From: Ferrovibrio terrae
GTDB taxonomy: Bacteria > Pseudomonadota > Alphaproteobacteria > Ferrovibrionales > Ferrovibrionaceae
NCBI RefSeq assembly: GCF_007197755.1
Contig: NZ_CP041636.1
Location: 1,338,001-1,402,000, forward strand
Direction of reading: 5' to 3'
Length of the DNA stretch: 64,000 bases
The notes under the pieces were generated by a model. It searched no databases, had not been told where the DNA came from, and saw only the letters and a program-made list of their open reading frames with translations. This document shows, in pieces, positions 7,738 through 14,884 of this stretch. Position 1 is the stretch's first letter, and every line of letters starts with the position of its first letter. The position numbers and the translations under genes are program-made.

Positions 7738-8571
7738 TCACCCAAGCTTCAAGGTCACGATGATCGGCACGTGGTCGGACGCCTTGTCGCGACCGCGCAT
7801 GTCTTTCACGATCTTCACGCCCGCCAGACTGTCTTTCAGCTGCGGACTGACCCAGACATGGTCGAGCCGGCGGCCCTTGTCGGCCGTGGCCCAGTCGGGC
7901 GAGCGATAGCTCCACCAGCTGTAGATTTTTTCGCTCGGCGGCACGAAATGACGCACGGCGTCGACCCAGTCGCGAGCTGCCTGCATCTTCAGCATGCCCT
8001 CGGTTTCGATCGGCGTATGGCTGACGATCTTGAGCAGCGGCTTGTGGGCCCAGACATCGGTTTCCAGCGGCGCGATGTTGAGATCGCCGACCAGAATTTC
8101 CTTACCACCCTTTTTCTTGAGTGCGGCCGACCATTTGGTCATCCCGGCCAGCACATCCAGCTTGTGTTGGAACTTGTCGTTCACTTTCGGATCGGGAATA
8201 TCGCCACCGGCAGGCACATAATAATTGTGCAGGATGGTGCCGTCGGCCAGTTCGGCGGCGATATGCCGGCGGTCGTCGCGGCCGGCCAGGTTCAGCTTTT
8301 CCTTCAGCGTGATCGCCGTCTTGGCAAAGATCGCCACGCCGTTATAGCCGGGCTGGCCATGGATCAGACGGTGGGTATAGCCGCGCTGCTCGAACAGCTC
8401 ATGCGGAAAATCGACATCCTTCACCTTGGTTTCCTGCAGGCAGAGGATGTCGGGATTGTGCTCGGACAGGAAGCCGGCCATCAGGTCGAGCCGGGCGCGG
8501 ACCGAGTTGATGTTCCAGGTCGCCAGGGTGATCGGGCGGGATGGAGCTTTTTTCGCGGGTGCTTTTGCCAT
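7738..8571 (-). CDS. xth: Exodeoxyribonuclease III (AP endonuclease)
   Basis: This 277-residue enzyme of the exonuclease III/APE1 family cleaves DNA at abasic sites and removes 3' blocks during base-excision repair. The domain begins at residue 13 (ITLATWNINSVRARL). The metal-binding Glu is in LQETK, the catalytic Asp-Asn pair in GDLNIAP, and the terminal Asp-His pair in SDHVPI. The first 12 residues are a Lys/Ala/Pro-rich tail not needed by the fold. The gene faces the Anbu gene. Confidence 0.95.
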   Translation of the reverse strand: MAKAPAKKAPSRPITLATWNINSVRARLDLMAGFLSEHNPDILCLQETKVKDVDFPHELFEQRGYTHRLIHGQPGYNGVAIFAKTAITLKEKLNLAGRDDRRHIAAELADGTILHNYYVPAGGDIPDPKVNDKFQHKLDVLAGMTKWSAALKKKGGKEILVGDLNIAPLETDVWAHKPLLKIVSHTPIETEGMLKMQAARDWVDAVRHFVPPSEKIYSWWSYRSPDWATADKGRRLDHVWVSPQLKDSLAGVKIVKDMRGRDKASDHVPIIVTLKLG

Positions 8572-8617
8572 GTCGCTTTTCTAGCCCAGTCCGGCCCTAT
8601 GTTCCAGACGGCAGCGT

Positions 8618-9826
8618 TTACTCGGCAGGTACGGCCTGCTTGCCGCTGCCACGCAAGGTCAGCAGGGCCACGGCCAGCGTTGCCACCGCGCAGAGTGCGA
8701 TGCCGCCGGTCATGGCGGTACCGGCGCCGTTGATGAACTTGCCGCTCACCCCGATCACCACCGCGCCGATCGCCAGCTGCAGCGTCGCCATCAGCGACGC
8801 GGCCATGCCGGCCGCTTCGCCATAGGCTTCCAGCGCCAGCACGGAGGCCGTGGGCAGCAGGAAGCCGAGACAGCTATAGCCGAGCAGCAGCAGGGCCATG
8901 GTGAGATAGAGGTTGTTGAACCCGATGGCATTCAGTGCAAAGACCAGCACCATCATCGCCGCGAAGCCGAAGATCGAGGGCATCACCAGTGCGCGCAGGC
9001 CGAAGCGCGCGCCCAGGCGGCCACAGAACTGTGCGGCGAAGAAGAAGGCGGCGGCGTTCAGCGAAAAGGTGATGCTGAAGCCGATCGGCGACAGGCCGTA
9101 CTGCCCCATCATCACGAAGGGTGCATTGGCCAGGAAGACGAAGAAGCCGCAGATGGCAAAGCTGCTCGCCAGCGTGAGGCCCATGAAGGTCCTGTCGGTG
9201 AACAGATGGCCGCAGGTGCGGATCATGCCGCCCAGGCTGGTCTCGGCGCGTTGCGCGGCCGAGCGCGTCTCCGGCACCAGCAGCAGCCCGAGAATGCTGG
9301 CGAAGACCGCGATGCCGGCGACGAACCAGAAGATCATGCGCCAGCCCAGCGCCTCGATGATCACGCTGCCGAACAGCGGCGCCAGCAGCGGCGACACGCT
9401 GAACACCAGCATCAGCAGGCCGAGCAGTTTGGCCTCTTCCACGCCGCTATGCAGGTCACGCACGATGGCGCGCGGGATGACGATACCGGCAGCGCCCCCC
9501 AGGCCCTGCAGCAGGCGGAAGGCGATCAGCGTCTCGACGGTTTCGGCCAGCGCGCAGCCCACGCTGGCGCCGATGAACAAAGCCACGCCGAAATACAGCG
9601 GCAGCCGCCGGCCGAACAGGTCGGAGATCGGGCCGAAGACCAGCTGGCCGAGCGCGAAGGTGATGAAGAAAGCCGTCAGGCTCATCAGCACCTTGTCGGG
9701 GTCGGCATTCAGGTTGCTGCCGATGAATGGCAGCGAGGGCAGATACATGTCGATGGCGAACGGGCCGATCGCGGTCAGCAGGCCGAGGATCAGGGCGTTG
9801 CGCAGGAAATGCGTTTGGGTGGTCAT
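8618..9826 (-). CDS. Bcr/CflA family multidrug exporter (MFS)
   Basis: The product is a 12-helix major facilitator protein of the Bcr/CflA (DHA1) drug-proton antiporter group. It has the early signature AIDMYLPSLPFI in helix 1, the motif-A loop FGPISDLFGRRLP and the conserved GGAAGIVIPRAIVRDL segment in helix 4. The start at 9826 (MTTQTHF) gives 402 residues, the usual length; a longer reading frame upstream adds a non-membrane tail with no family match. Substrates are unknown. No dedicated regulator is adjacent. Confidence 0.9.
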   Translation of the reverse strand: MTTQTHFLRNALILGLLTAIGPFAIDMYLPSLPFIGSNLNADPDKVLMSLTAFFITFALGQLVFGPISDLFGRRLPLYFGVALFIGASVGCALAETVETLIAFRLLQGLGGAAGIVIPRAIVRDLHSGVEEAKLLGLLMLVFSVSPLLAPLFGSVIIEALGWRMIFWFVAGIAVFASILGLLLVPETRSAAQRAETSLGGMIRTCGHLFTDRTFMGLTLASSFAICGFFVFLANAPFVMMGQYGLSPIGFSITFSLNAAAFFFAAQFCGRLGARFGLRALVMPSIFGFAAMMVLVFALNAIGFNNLYLTMALLLLGYSCLGFLLPTASVLALEAYGEAAGMAASLMATLQLAIGAVVIGVSGKFINGAGTAMTGGIALCAVATLAVALLTLRGSGKQAVPAE

Positions 9827-10035
9827 GGAAAGACTGCCTTGAATTGCAAAAGAAGGAGAGCGCCCCGGAACTGGAGCGTGCATATATGATTTGGGGTGAA
9901 GGCGCCGCCGGCCGGTCCGCAGAAGCGGACGAGCGGTGGTTATATAAAGCGGCCGCGCCGCGCTGGCTACCGCAGAATTGCCATGGTGCAATCTGCGACG
10001 TTTCTGTTGCAGCCAAACAACACCGGGTCACTGCC

Positions 10036-10536
10036 ATGCCGATGCATCTTGAAGGGTCCTGCCGCTGCGGTGCCGTCGTGTTCGAACTCGACAGTCACAC
10101 GCCGGTACCCTACCAGCTTTGCTATTGCACGATCTGCCGGAAAACCGCGGGCGGTGGCGGATTCGCCATCAATCTCGGCGGTGTCTCTGCCAGCCTCCAT
10201 ATCAAAAAAGGAAAACGCAGCCTCGGCGTCTATCGTGCCGAAATCTGCGACGACGATGGTAAAAATTGCGAGGTCAGTTCGGGTGAGCGCAATTTCTGCA
10301 AAGGCTGTGGCACGGCGCTCTGGCTCTACGATCCGCGCTGGCCCGAGCTGGTCCACCCCTTTGCCTCCGCCATCGACACCGACCTGCCGAAGCCGAAAGC
10401 GAAAGTGCATCTGATGCTGCGCTACAAGGCGAACTGGGTGAAGCCGCAGATCGGCCGGTCAGACGAGCGCTATGAGCTGTATCCGAAACTGTCGCTCGAG
10501 GCCTGGCATAAGAAGCACAAGGTTTGGGTCAGATAG
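10036..10536 (+). CDS. GFA-family zinc protein (formaldehyde-activating-like)
   Basis: This 166-residue protein has the cysteine pattern of the glutathione-dependent formaldehyde-activating (GFA) fold: SCRCGAVVF near the N-terminus, CYCTICRKTAG about 30 residues later, and CKGCGTALW after residue 85. These cysteines bind structural and substrate-related zinc ions. Most family members have no proven substrate, so formaldehyde activity should not be assumed. The ATG at 10036 is chosen because homologous proteins begin just before the first Cys motif; a second ATG two codons later is possible. The ribosome-binding site is weak. Confidence 0.8.
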   Translation: MPMHLEGSCRCGAVVFELDSHTPVPYQLCYCTICRKTAGGGGFAINLGGVSASLHIKKGKRSLGVYRAEICDDDGKNCEVSSGERNFCKGCGTALWLYDPRWPELVHPFASAIDTDLPKPKAKVHLMLRYKANWVKPQIGRSDERYELYPKLSLEAWHKKHKVWVR

Positions 10537-10558
10537 ATACCTCTATCCATTACAATAA

Positions 10559-10591
10559 TTGTCATGCCCGGCCTTGTGCAGGGCATGACAA
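10559..10591. repeat. Perfect palindromic GTCATG element between convergent genes
   Basis: TTGTCATGCCC and GGGCATGACAA form a perfect 11-bp stem with an 11-base loop. The element sits between the GFA gene and the NTF2-like gene, which converge, and can serve as a two-way terminator. It shares its GTCAT ends with three other elements in the window. Confidence 0.65.
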
Positions 10592-10626
10592 CTTGTGTGG
10601 TGCGGGGTGATGTGAGTTGGGTGCGA

Positions 10627-11001
10627 TTACGCCTCCACCTTCATCTGCGCCGGGTCGTAATAGAAGCGTTCGCGCCACACTTTGTCGCCCTTCCAGGTCT
10701 GGTGCGCCAGTTCCTCGATGCGGCGTTTGCTGCCATCCTTGAACTCGAAGCGGAAGATCCAGTGGATCACCACGGTGTCGCCGTCGATCAGCACCGGGCG
10801 CACGCATTCGGTTTCCACCGTTTTGGCTCGCGCCAGCACGGCGCGCTCATGCGCCACCAGCGTGTCGCGGCCCTGGCGCGGCGGGGCGTTCAGGTTTTCC
10901 TGCATGGTGGCGTCTTCGGCATAGAATTGCGCGATGGCTTGGTCATGCTGGTTGGATTCCACCATGGCGACAAAGGCTTCCACGGTTTCGCGACTGGGCA
11001 T
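10627..11001 (-). CDS. NTF2/SnoaL-like fold protein
   Basis: This 124-residue protein has the NTF2/SnoaL cone-shaped fold, recognised from FVAMVESNQHDQAIAQFYAEDATMQEN near the start and the aromatic strand VVIHWIFRFEFKDG later. The family includes small-molecule isomerases, cyclases and many proteins without known function. The start at 11001 is favoured by a strong AGGAGG site 9 bases upstream. No catalytic Asp/His pair can be assigned with confidence, so the role is open. Confidence 0.75.
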   Translation of the reverse strand: MPSRETVEAFVAMVESNQHDQAIAQFYAEDATMQENLNAPPRQGRDTLVAHERAVLARAKTVETECVRPVLIDGDTVVIHWIFRFEFKDGSKRRIEELAHQTWKGDKVWRERFYYDPAQMKVEA

Positions 11002-11140
11002 CGGGGCTTTCCTCCTGTCTTTTGTTCTGTGGCAGCATGACAGAATGCCGCAGGCCAAGCGCGGCCATTCGTCACATTACTTGCCAATTGCCTGTGAGGC
11101 GCAATCTGGTGTCTGGTGAATGTATAAAAGGAGCATAACC

Positions 11141-11422
11141 ATGCCCGCCTCGCCACTACGCCAAGACAGTCCGCCGTCCGTCGCGCCGAAACACAGCCGC
11201 GCCGACAAGATTTTCGCCATCGTGATCACCGCCGCCCTGGTCGGCGCGCTCGGCGGCGCAGCCTTCATGGCGGTGCGCTTCTGGACCGGCATGCGCGCCG
11301 ATTTCGATCCGGCCGCCACCTGGCCGCTGATCTGGGGCGTGCTGCTCAGTCTGGTGCTGGGCGGTGCCGTGGTCGGCGTCTTCCTCTACGGCCGCAGGAA
11401 AGAGATCCGCGAAGAAGGGTGA
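11141..11422 (+). CDS. Small two-helix membrane protein
   Basis: This 93-residue protein has a polar N-terminal tail of about 25 residues, a first membrane helix (FAIVITAALVGALGGAAFMA), a short loop, a second helix (WPLIWGVLLSLVLGGAVVGV) and a charged C-terminus (GRRKEIREEG). No family was recognised. The start is fixed by AAAAGGAG 7 bases upstream of the ATG. It stands alone, followed by a palindromic repeat. Confidence 0.65.
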   Translation: MPASPLRQDSPPSVAPKHSRADKIFAIVITAALVGALGGAAFMAVRFWTGMRADFDPAATWPLIWGVLLSLVLGGAVVGVFLYGRRKEIREEG

Positions 11423-11442
11423 GGCGAACTCCACCCCTTTTC

Positions 11443-11567
11443 GTCATTCCCGCGAAAGCAGGAATCCAGACGACAGGCGAGATTTTTCAGGTGGCCCTGG
11501 GTCCCCGCCCGTCGCGCTAACGCGACAGTATATGTGAGGCGGCAAAGCCGCCGGGCGCGGGGACGAC
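11443..11567. repeat. MITE-like element with GTCAT terminal inverted repeats
   Basis: A 125-bp intergenic element begins GTCATTCCCGCG and ends CGCGGGGACGAC, so its termini are 12-bp inverted repeats with two mismatches. Inside is a second hairpin, GTCGCG-CTAA-CGCGAC. There is no open frame of note. Its ends match the 90-bp element at 28966, suggesting a dispersed non-coding family. Confidence 0.6.
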
Positions 11568-11573
11568 GAAACT

Positions 11574-12263
11574 TCAAAACAGATTGAACGTGCTGCCGGT
11601 CGCGCCGAGCGGCAGGCGCCCCGCCTCGAAGAGGCGGAACTTGATGGCGAAGGGGTGCTCGTCCTCGGCGTCGTCCGCCACTTCATCCTCGGCGCCACGC
11701 GCCGCCAGCACCAAAGCCGCCTGATAGGCCGCCTGCGCGGCGGCGCCCGCCGCCACTTTCAGCAGGGCCGGATCGGTCACGCCCTGGCGCGCCGCCATCT
11801 TGGCGGCATGGTCATGCGCCACTTCGCCGGCGCGCGTCGACACATGCGTCAGCGCTACTTCCAGATCATGTTCGTCGATGCGGGTCAGCGCCTGCTCCAG
11901 CAGCGCATTCTGCATCTGCTGCTCGGCCTGCCACCAGTCGTCGTCCCAGTCGGGCGCCTGCGCCGCGCCTGAGGCAGCGAGCCAGTTCTCGACCCCGGCC
12001 ACCTGCATCTCGGCAAAGCCGATGCCGGCGATATAGGCCTCGGCGTCGTTGATCTCGGTGGCGGTCAGCTTGCGGCCGACGGCGGAGAACCACGGCAGGC
12101 TGCCGACCAGTTTCGCCAGCCGGGCGACGGCGCGCAGGCTGCTGTGGTCGTCATCCTCGTCGAGCGCCATGCCGGTCAGCGCATCGATGCCCTCATCGCC
12201 GAAGATGTCGTCGTCGTCTTCGTCGTCATTGGCGATCTCGACGATCTTGGTCACTTTCGCCAT
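11574..12263 (-). CDS. Conserved-looking hypothetical protein with acidic N-terminus
   Basis: The product has 229 residues and no family that I recognise. Residues 10-42 are strongly acidic (runs such as NDDEDDDDIFGDE and LDEDDDHSS), and two further acidic patches occur near DWDDDWW and EDEVADDAEDEH. The middle is helical and Ala/Gln-rich. There is no signal peptide, membrane helix or Cys cluster, so a soluble cytoplasmic protein is likely. Codon use resembles that of its neighbours. It lies downstream of the gentisate dioxygenase on the same strand with a 25-base gap and may be co-transcribed. Confidence 0.65.
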   Translation of the reverse strand: MAKVTKIVEIANDDEDDDDIFGDEGIDALTGMALDEDDDHSSLRAVARLAKLVGSLPWFSAVGRKLTATEINDAEAYIAGIGFAEMQVAGVENWLAASGAAQAPDWDDDWWQAEQQMQNALLEQALTRIDEHDLEVALTHVSTRAGEVAHDHAAKMAARQGVTDPALLKVAAGAAAQAAYQAALVLAARGAEDEVADDAEDEHPFAIKFRLFEAGRLPLGATGSTFNLF

Positions 12264-12288
12264 GGCTCTCTACTCTCTACTGAATGCA

Positions 12289-13359
12289 TCAACGATTGCC
12301 GCGGCTTTCGCGCCACAGGCCCAGCACCTTCTGCACCGGCCGGTCCGAGAAGCTGAACAGCACGGCGTCTCCATCCGGCGCATGATGCCGGTGCGGCACC
12401 CAGCTCGGAATCACAAAGGTGTCGCGCCGGCCCCAGTCAAAACGCTCTGCCGTCGAACCTTCACCCACCATGGTATGGCCCTTGCCCTCCACCACGCTGA
12501 ACACGGTGGCATCCGAACTGCGATATGCCTCGCCGGTAAAACCCTTCGGCAGCAGCTGCATGTAGGTGCCGATGGTCGGCATCGCGCTCTGGCCGGTGGC
12601 CGGATTGACATATTGCAGCTTCAGACCGTGGCACGGATCCCATTCATCGGCGCGGCGCATGGTCTCCAGCGCCTCGCGCGTGCGGCTGTAGGGATAGTTG
12701 AAGACCGGCGAGGTCGGTGTGCGCACCTCGTGGTCGACCGGCAGCAGACCGGCGCCGTAGCGCGCCAGCGCGTCGCCGGTCGGTCGCGCCAGTGGCTGGC
12801 TGTCTTCCGGCAGGCGTTCCATGAAGGAACAGTCGAGTGCCTGCACCAGCGGAATATCCAGGCCGTCCATCCATACCATCGGGTGGTCGCTGTCGTTGCC
12901 GTGGTCGTGCCAGGTCCAGCTCGGTGTGATAACGAAATCGCCTTCGCGCATGATGGTCTTTTCGCCATCCACTGCCGTGTAGGCGCCGTTGCCTTCGACG
13001 ATGAAGCGCAAGGCGGATTGCGTATGGCGATGCGCCGGCGCGACTTCGCCCGGCAGGATCAGCTGCAGCCCGGCATAGAGCGAGGTGGTGATGCGCGACT
13101 GGCCCGGCATGCCGGGGTTTTCCAGGATCAGCACGCGCCGCTCGGCTTCCTTCGCCGTGATCAGGCGGCCGGCTTCCATGATGTCGTCGCGCAGCTCGTC
13201 GTAGCGCCACAGCGCCGGCTGACAGGCGCTTTTCGGCTGCGGGATCACCAGCGCATGCAGCACTTCCCACAGCGGCGCCAGCTTGCGGCTGCCGATCTTG
13301 TCGTAATAGGCCTTGCGCTGCTGCATCACGGCAGGGTCGATGGCGGAGTGCTGTGTCAT
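12289..13359 (-). CDS. Gentisate 1,2-dioxygenase (bicupin)
   Basis: This Fe(II) bicupin enzyme opens the ring of gentisate to maleylpyruvate. The 356-residue length and two cupin domains fit the family. The N-terminal cupin carries the metal-binding HRH (GEVAPAHRHTQSALRFIVEG) and the later WTWHDHG; the C-terminal cupin has SVVEGKGHTMVGEG and WVPHRHHA. The start at 13359 has GAGG 6 bases upstream. Maleylpyruvate isomerase and fumarylpyruvate hydrolase genes are not adjacent, so the rest of the pathway must lie elsewhere. A related activity, such as salicylate or 1-hydroxy-2-naphthoate dioxygenase, cannot be excluded. Confidence 0.85.
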   Translation of the reverse strand: MTQHSAIDPAVMQQRKAYYDKIGSRKLAPLWEVLHALVIPQPKSACQPALWRYDELRDDIMEAGRLITAKEAERRVLILENPGMPGQSRITTSLYAGLQLILPGEVAPAHRHTQSALRFIVEGNGAYTAVDGEKTIMREGDFVITPSWTWHDHGNDSDHPMVWMDGLDIPLVQALDCSFMERLPEDSQPLARPTGDALARYGAGLLPVDHEVRTPTSPVFNYPYSRTREALETMRRADEWDPCHGLKLQYVNPATGQSAMPTIGTYMQLLPKGFTGEAYRSSDATVFSVVEGKGHTMVGEGSTAERFDWGRRDTFVIPSWVPHRHHAPDGDAVLFSFSDRPVQKVLGLWRESRGNR

Positions 13360-13444
13360 GGTTTCCTCATTTCCGCGCATATTATCAGACGGCGGAGGAA
13401 ACCCAATCGTCACGAGCAAAGCCGCGCGAACCGGAGCCGTGGAC

Positions 13445-13485
13445 AAAAAAAGAAACGCCCGGTCGGGGGGCGAGCCGGGCGTTTC
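13445..13485 (-). terminator. Rho-independent terminator, minus strand
   Basis: GAAACGCCCGG and CCGGGCGTTTC form an 11-bp perfect stem with a 12-base loop. On the minus strand the stem is followed by seven T residues. It lies 280 bases beyond the response-regulator gene and before the dioxygenase promoter, so it may end a separate non-coding transcript. Confidence 0.8.
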
Positions 13486-13655
13486 GCGCAATAAACTCTG
13501 CGCCATTGTGGCAGTCGGAAGGGGGGATCTTCCGGTGCCGGCAACAGCTATGTGCCGTCGCCATGACGGAGATATGGGTACCGGAACGCGATTTGCCAAG
13601 GGGTGCGCCTGCGACATTCTCCCACTTTTCCGTGAAGCGAAGCGCGGCATTTTGT
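13445..13655 (-). ncRNA. Candidate structured small RNA
   Basis: No convincing gene lies between the response-regulator stop (13764) and the terminator at 13445. On the minus strand a promoter-like pair, TTGTTG and TATCCT (18-base spacer, -10 at 13661-13666), would start a transcript near 13653 and give an RNA of about 210 bases ending in the strong terminator. The RNA can fold locally, for example CCTGCG with CGCAGG near its 5' end. The size is in the range of 6S and similar RNAs, but no conserved core that I know was recognised. The rest of the 404-base gap holds nothing identifiable. Confidence 0.3.
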
Positions 13656-13763
13656 CCCGCAGGATACAAACCGCTGGGCTGCAACAACAATTCAGACGGC
13701 GCGCGCAAGCCATGCAGCGCGCGCAAATCTGGGGCGCGAAATCAGCAGCGGTGCTGTCGCGCT

Positions 13764-14468
13764 TCAGGCCGTTGCGGGCTCGGGATTGATCAGGCGATAG
13801 CCCAGCCGCGGCTCGGTGAGCAGGAAGCGCGGCGCATCCGGATCTTTCTCCAGCTTGCAGCGCACCTTGCGCGCCAGCACGCGCAACGCCTGGCGCATCT
13901 CGGCATTGTCGTTGCCCCAGAGCGTGATCGTCAGCTGCTTGGTGCCGACCGGCTGCCCGCTTTTCTGCGCCAGCATCTTCACGAAGCGCGCTTCCATCGG
14001 CGACAGCCGCACCGGGCGGTCTTCCCTGCGCGTGTCGCCGGTGAGGGCGTCGATCACGAAGGGCCCGACGGTGACGATGGTGGTGGCGTTCTTCGCCGCG
14101 TTTTCCTGCGCGCGACGCAAGGCGGCTCGCACGCGCGCCAGCAGTTCGCCGGCATCGAAGGGCTTGGTGACGTAATCGTCGGCGCCAAGATCAAGGGCGC
14201 GGATTTTCGCGTCCACCTCTTCCTGGCCCGACAGCACGATCACCGGCTGGGCGGAGGTCTTGCGCAGGGTTTCCAGCACCTCGAAGCCGCTGATGCCCGG
14301 CAGGCCAAGGTCGAGCACGATCAGGCCGGCCTGCGCCGCCTTCTTCAGGCCGTCCTCGCCATCCGGCGCTTCGATCACTTTGTATGAGGCTGCCTCCAGC
14401 GCGGCCTTCAGGGCCTGCCGCACGGGCATCGAGTCCTCGATCAACAGGATGGTGGCTTGCTCCGTCAT
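13764..14468 (-). CDS. OmpR/PhoB-family response regulator (orphan)
   Basis: This 234-residue regulator has an N-terminal receiver domain and a C-terminal winged-helix DNA-binding domain. The acidic pocket is E11/D12, the phosphorylated Asp is D53 (LIVLDLGLPG), and the conserved Lys lies in DDYVTKPF. The effector domain spans about residues 130-228 and ends LGYRLINPE. The organisation is similar to KdpE. No histidine kinase gene is adjacent, so the partner is unknown. It is divergent from the PilZ chemoreceptor gene across 416 bases. Confidence 0.88.
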   Translation of the reverse strand: MTEQATILLIEDSMPVRQALKAALEAASYKVIEAPDGEDGLKKAAQAGLIVLDLGLPGISGFEVLETLRKTSAQPVIVLSGQEEVDAKIRALDLGADDYVTKPFDAGELLARVRAALRRAQENAAKNATTIVTVGPFVIDALTGDTRREDRPVRLSPMEARFVKMLAQKSGQPVGTKQLTITLWGNDNAEMRQALRVLARKVRCKLEKDPDAPRFLLTEPRLGYRLINPEPATA

Positions 14469-14884
14469 CAGTACGCTACTCCGGGCTGACCCTGCCTTTA
14501 GCGGCCGGCATCAATCGCCAGCCAAACTCGCCTGCCGATTAAGTTACCGAAAAATAATCTATTCGCCCAGCGTGAAGATATGCCCCGCCATGCAGGGCAA
14601 GATTGTGCAGTATCGGCAGCCCTGACGGCACGCGGGATAACACGATGATCGGCATGGGATTGTTTGTATGCAGCCGATGCCCGTTTCGCGTCGGGGCAAC
14701 GGCGATACCGCAATGCCGGGGCGAGATTGCGGGCGGCACGGTAGCGATTCGCTGCTTAAATCCGCCGATAAACAGCCAATAACATTACCGCATCATAACT
14801 TCAGCTTGGCTGCGGTACTGGAGTATTCCGGCAGCGAGCACACGGCCGGCCGGTCGTGGCCGCCTGGAAAAGGACGCCCCTGTC
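14469..14884. other. Divergent intergenic region
   Basis: This 416-base gap separates the response regulator (minus) from the chemoreceptor (plus). It must hold both promoters, but no clear sigma-70, sigma-54, flagellar or EcfG element was found by eye. There is no credible coding frame. An imperfect inverted repeat (GGCAT and ATGCC, about 14650-14690) is the only structure noted. Confidence 0.5.

Noticed and set aside
13445-13655. Assignment of the candidate RNA as 6S RNA, SRP RNA or a cobalamin riboswitch
   Set aside because: Length fits 6S, and a GCCAC segment recalls the cobalamin core, but the conserved elements of each family are not present.
13385-13726. Minus-strand frame of 113 codons in the gap after the response regulator
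   Set aside because: No ribosome-binding site, no family, and it runs through a strong terminator hairpin.
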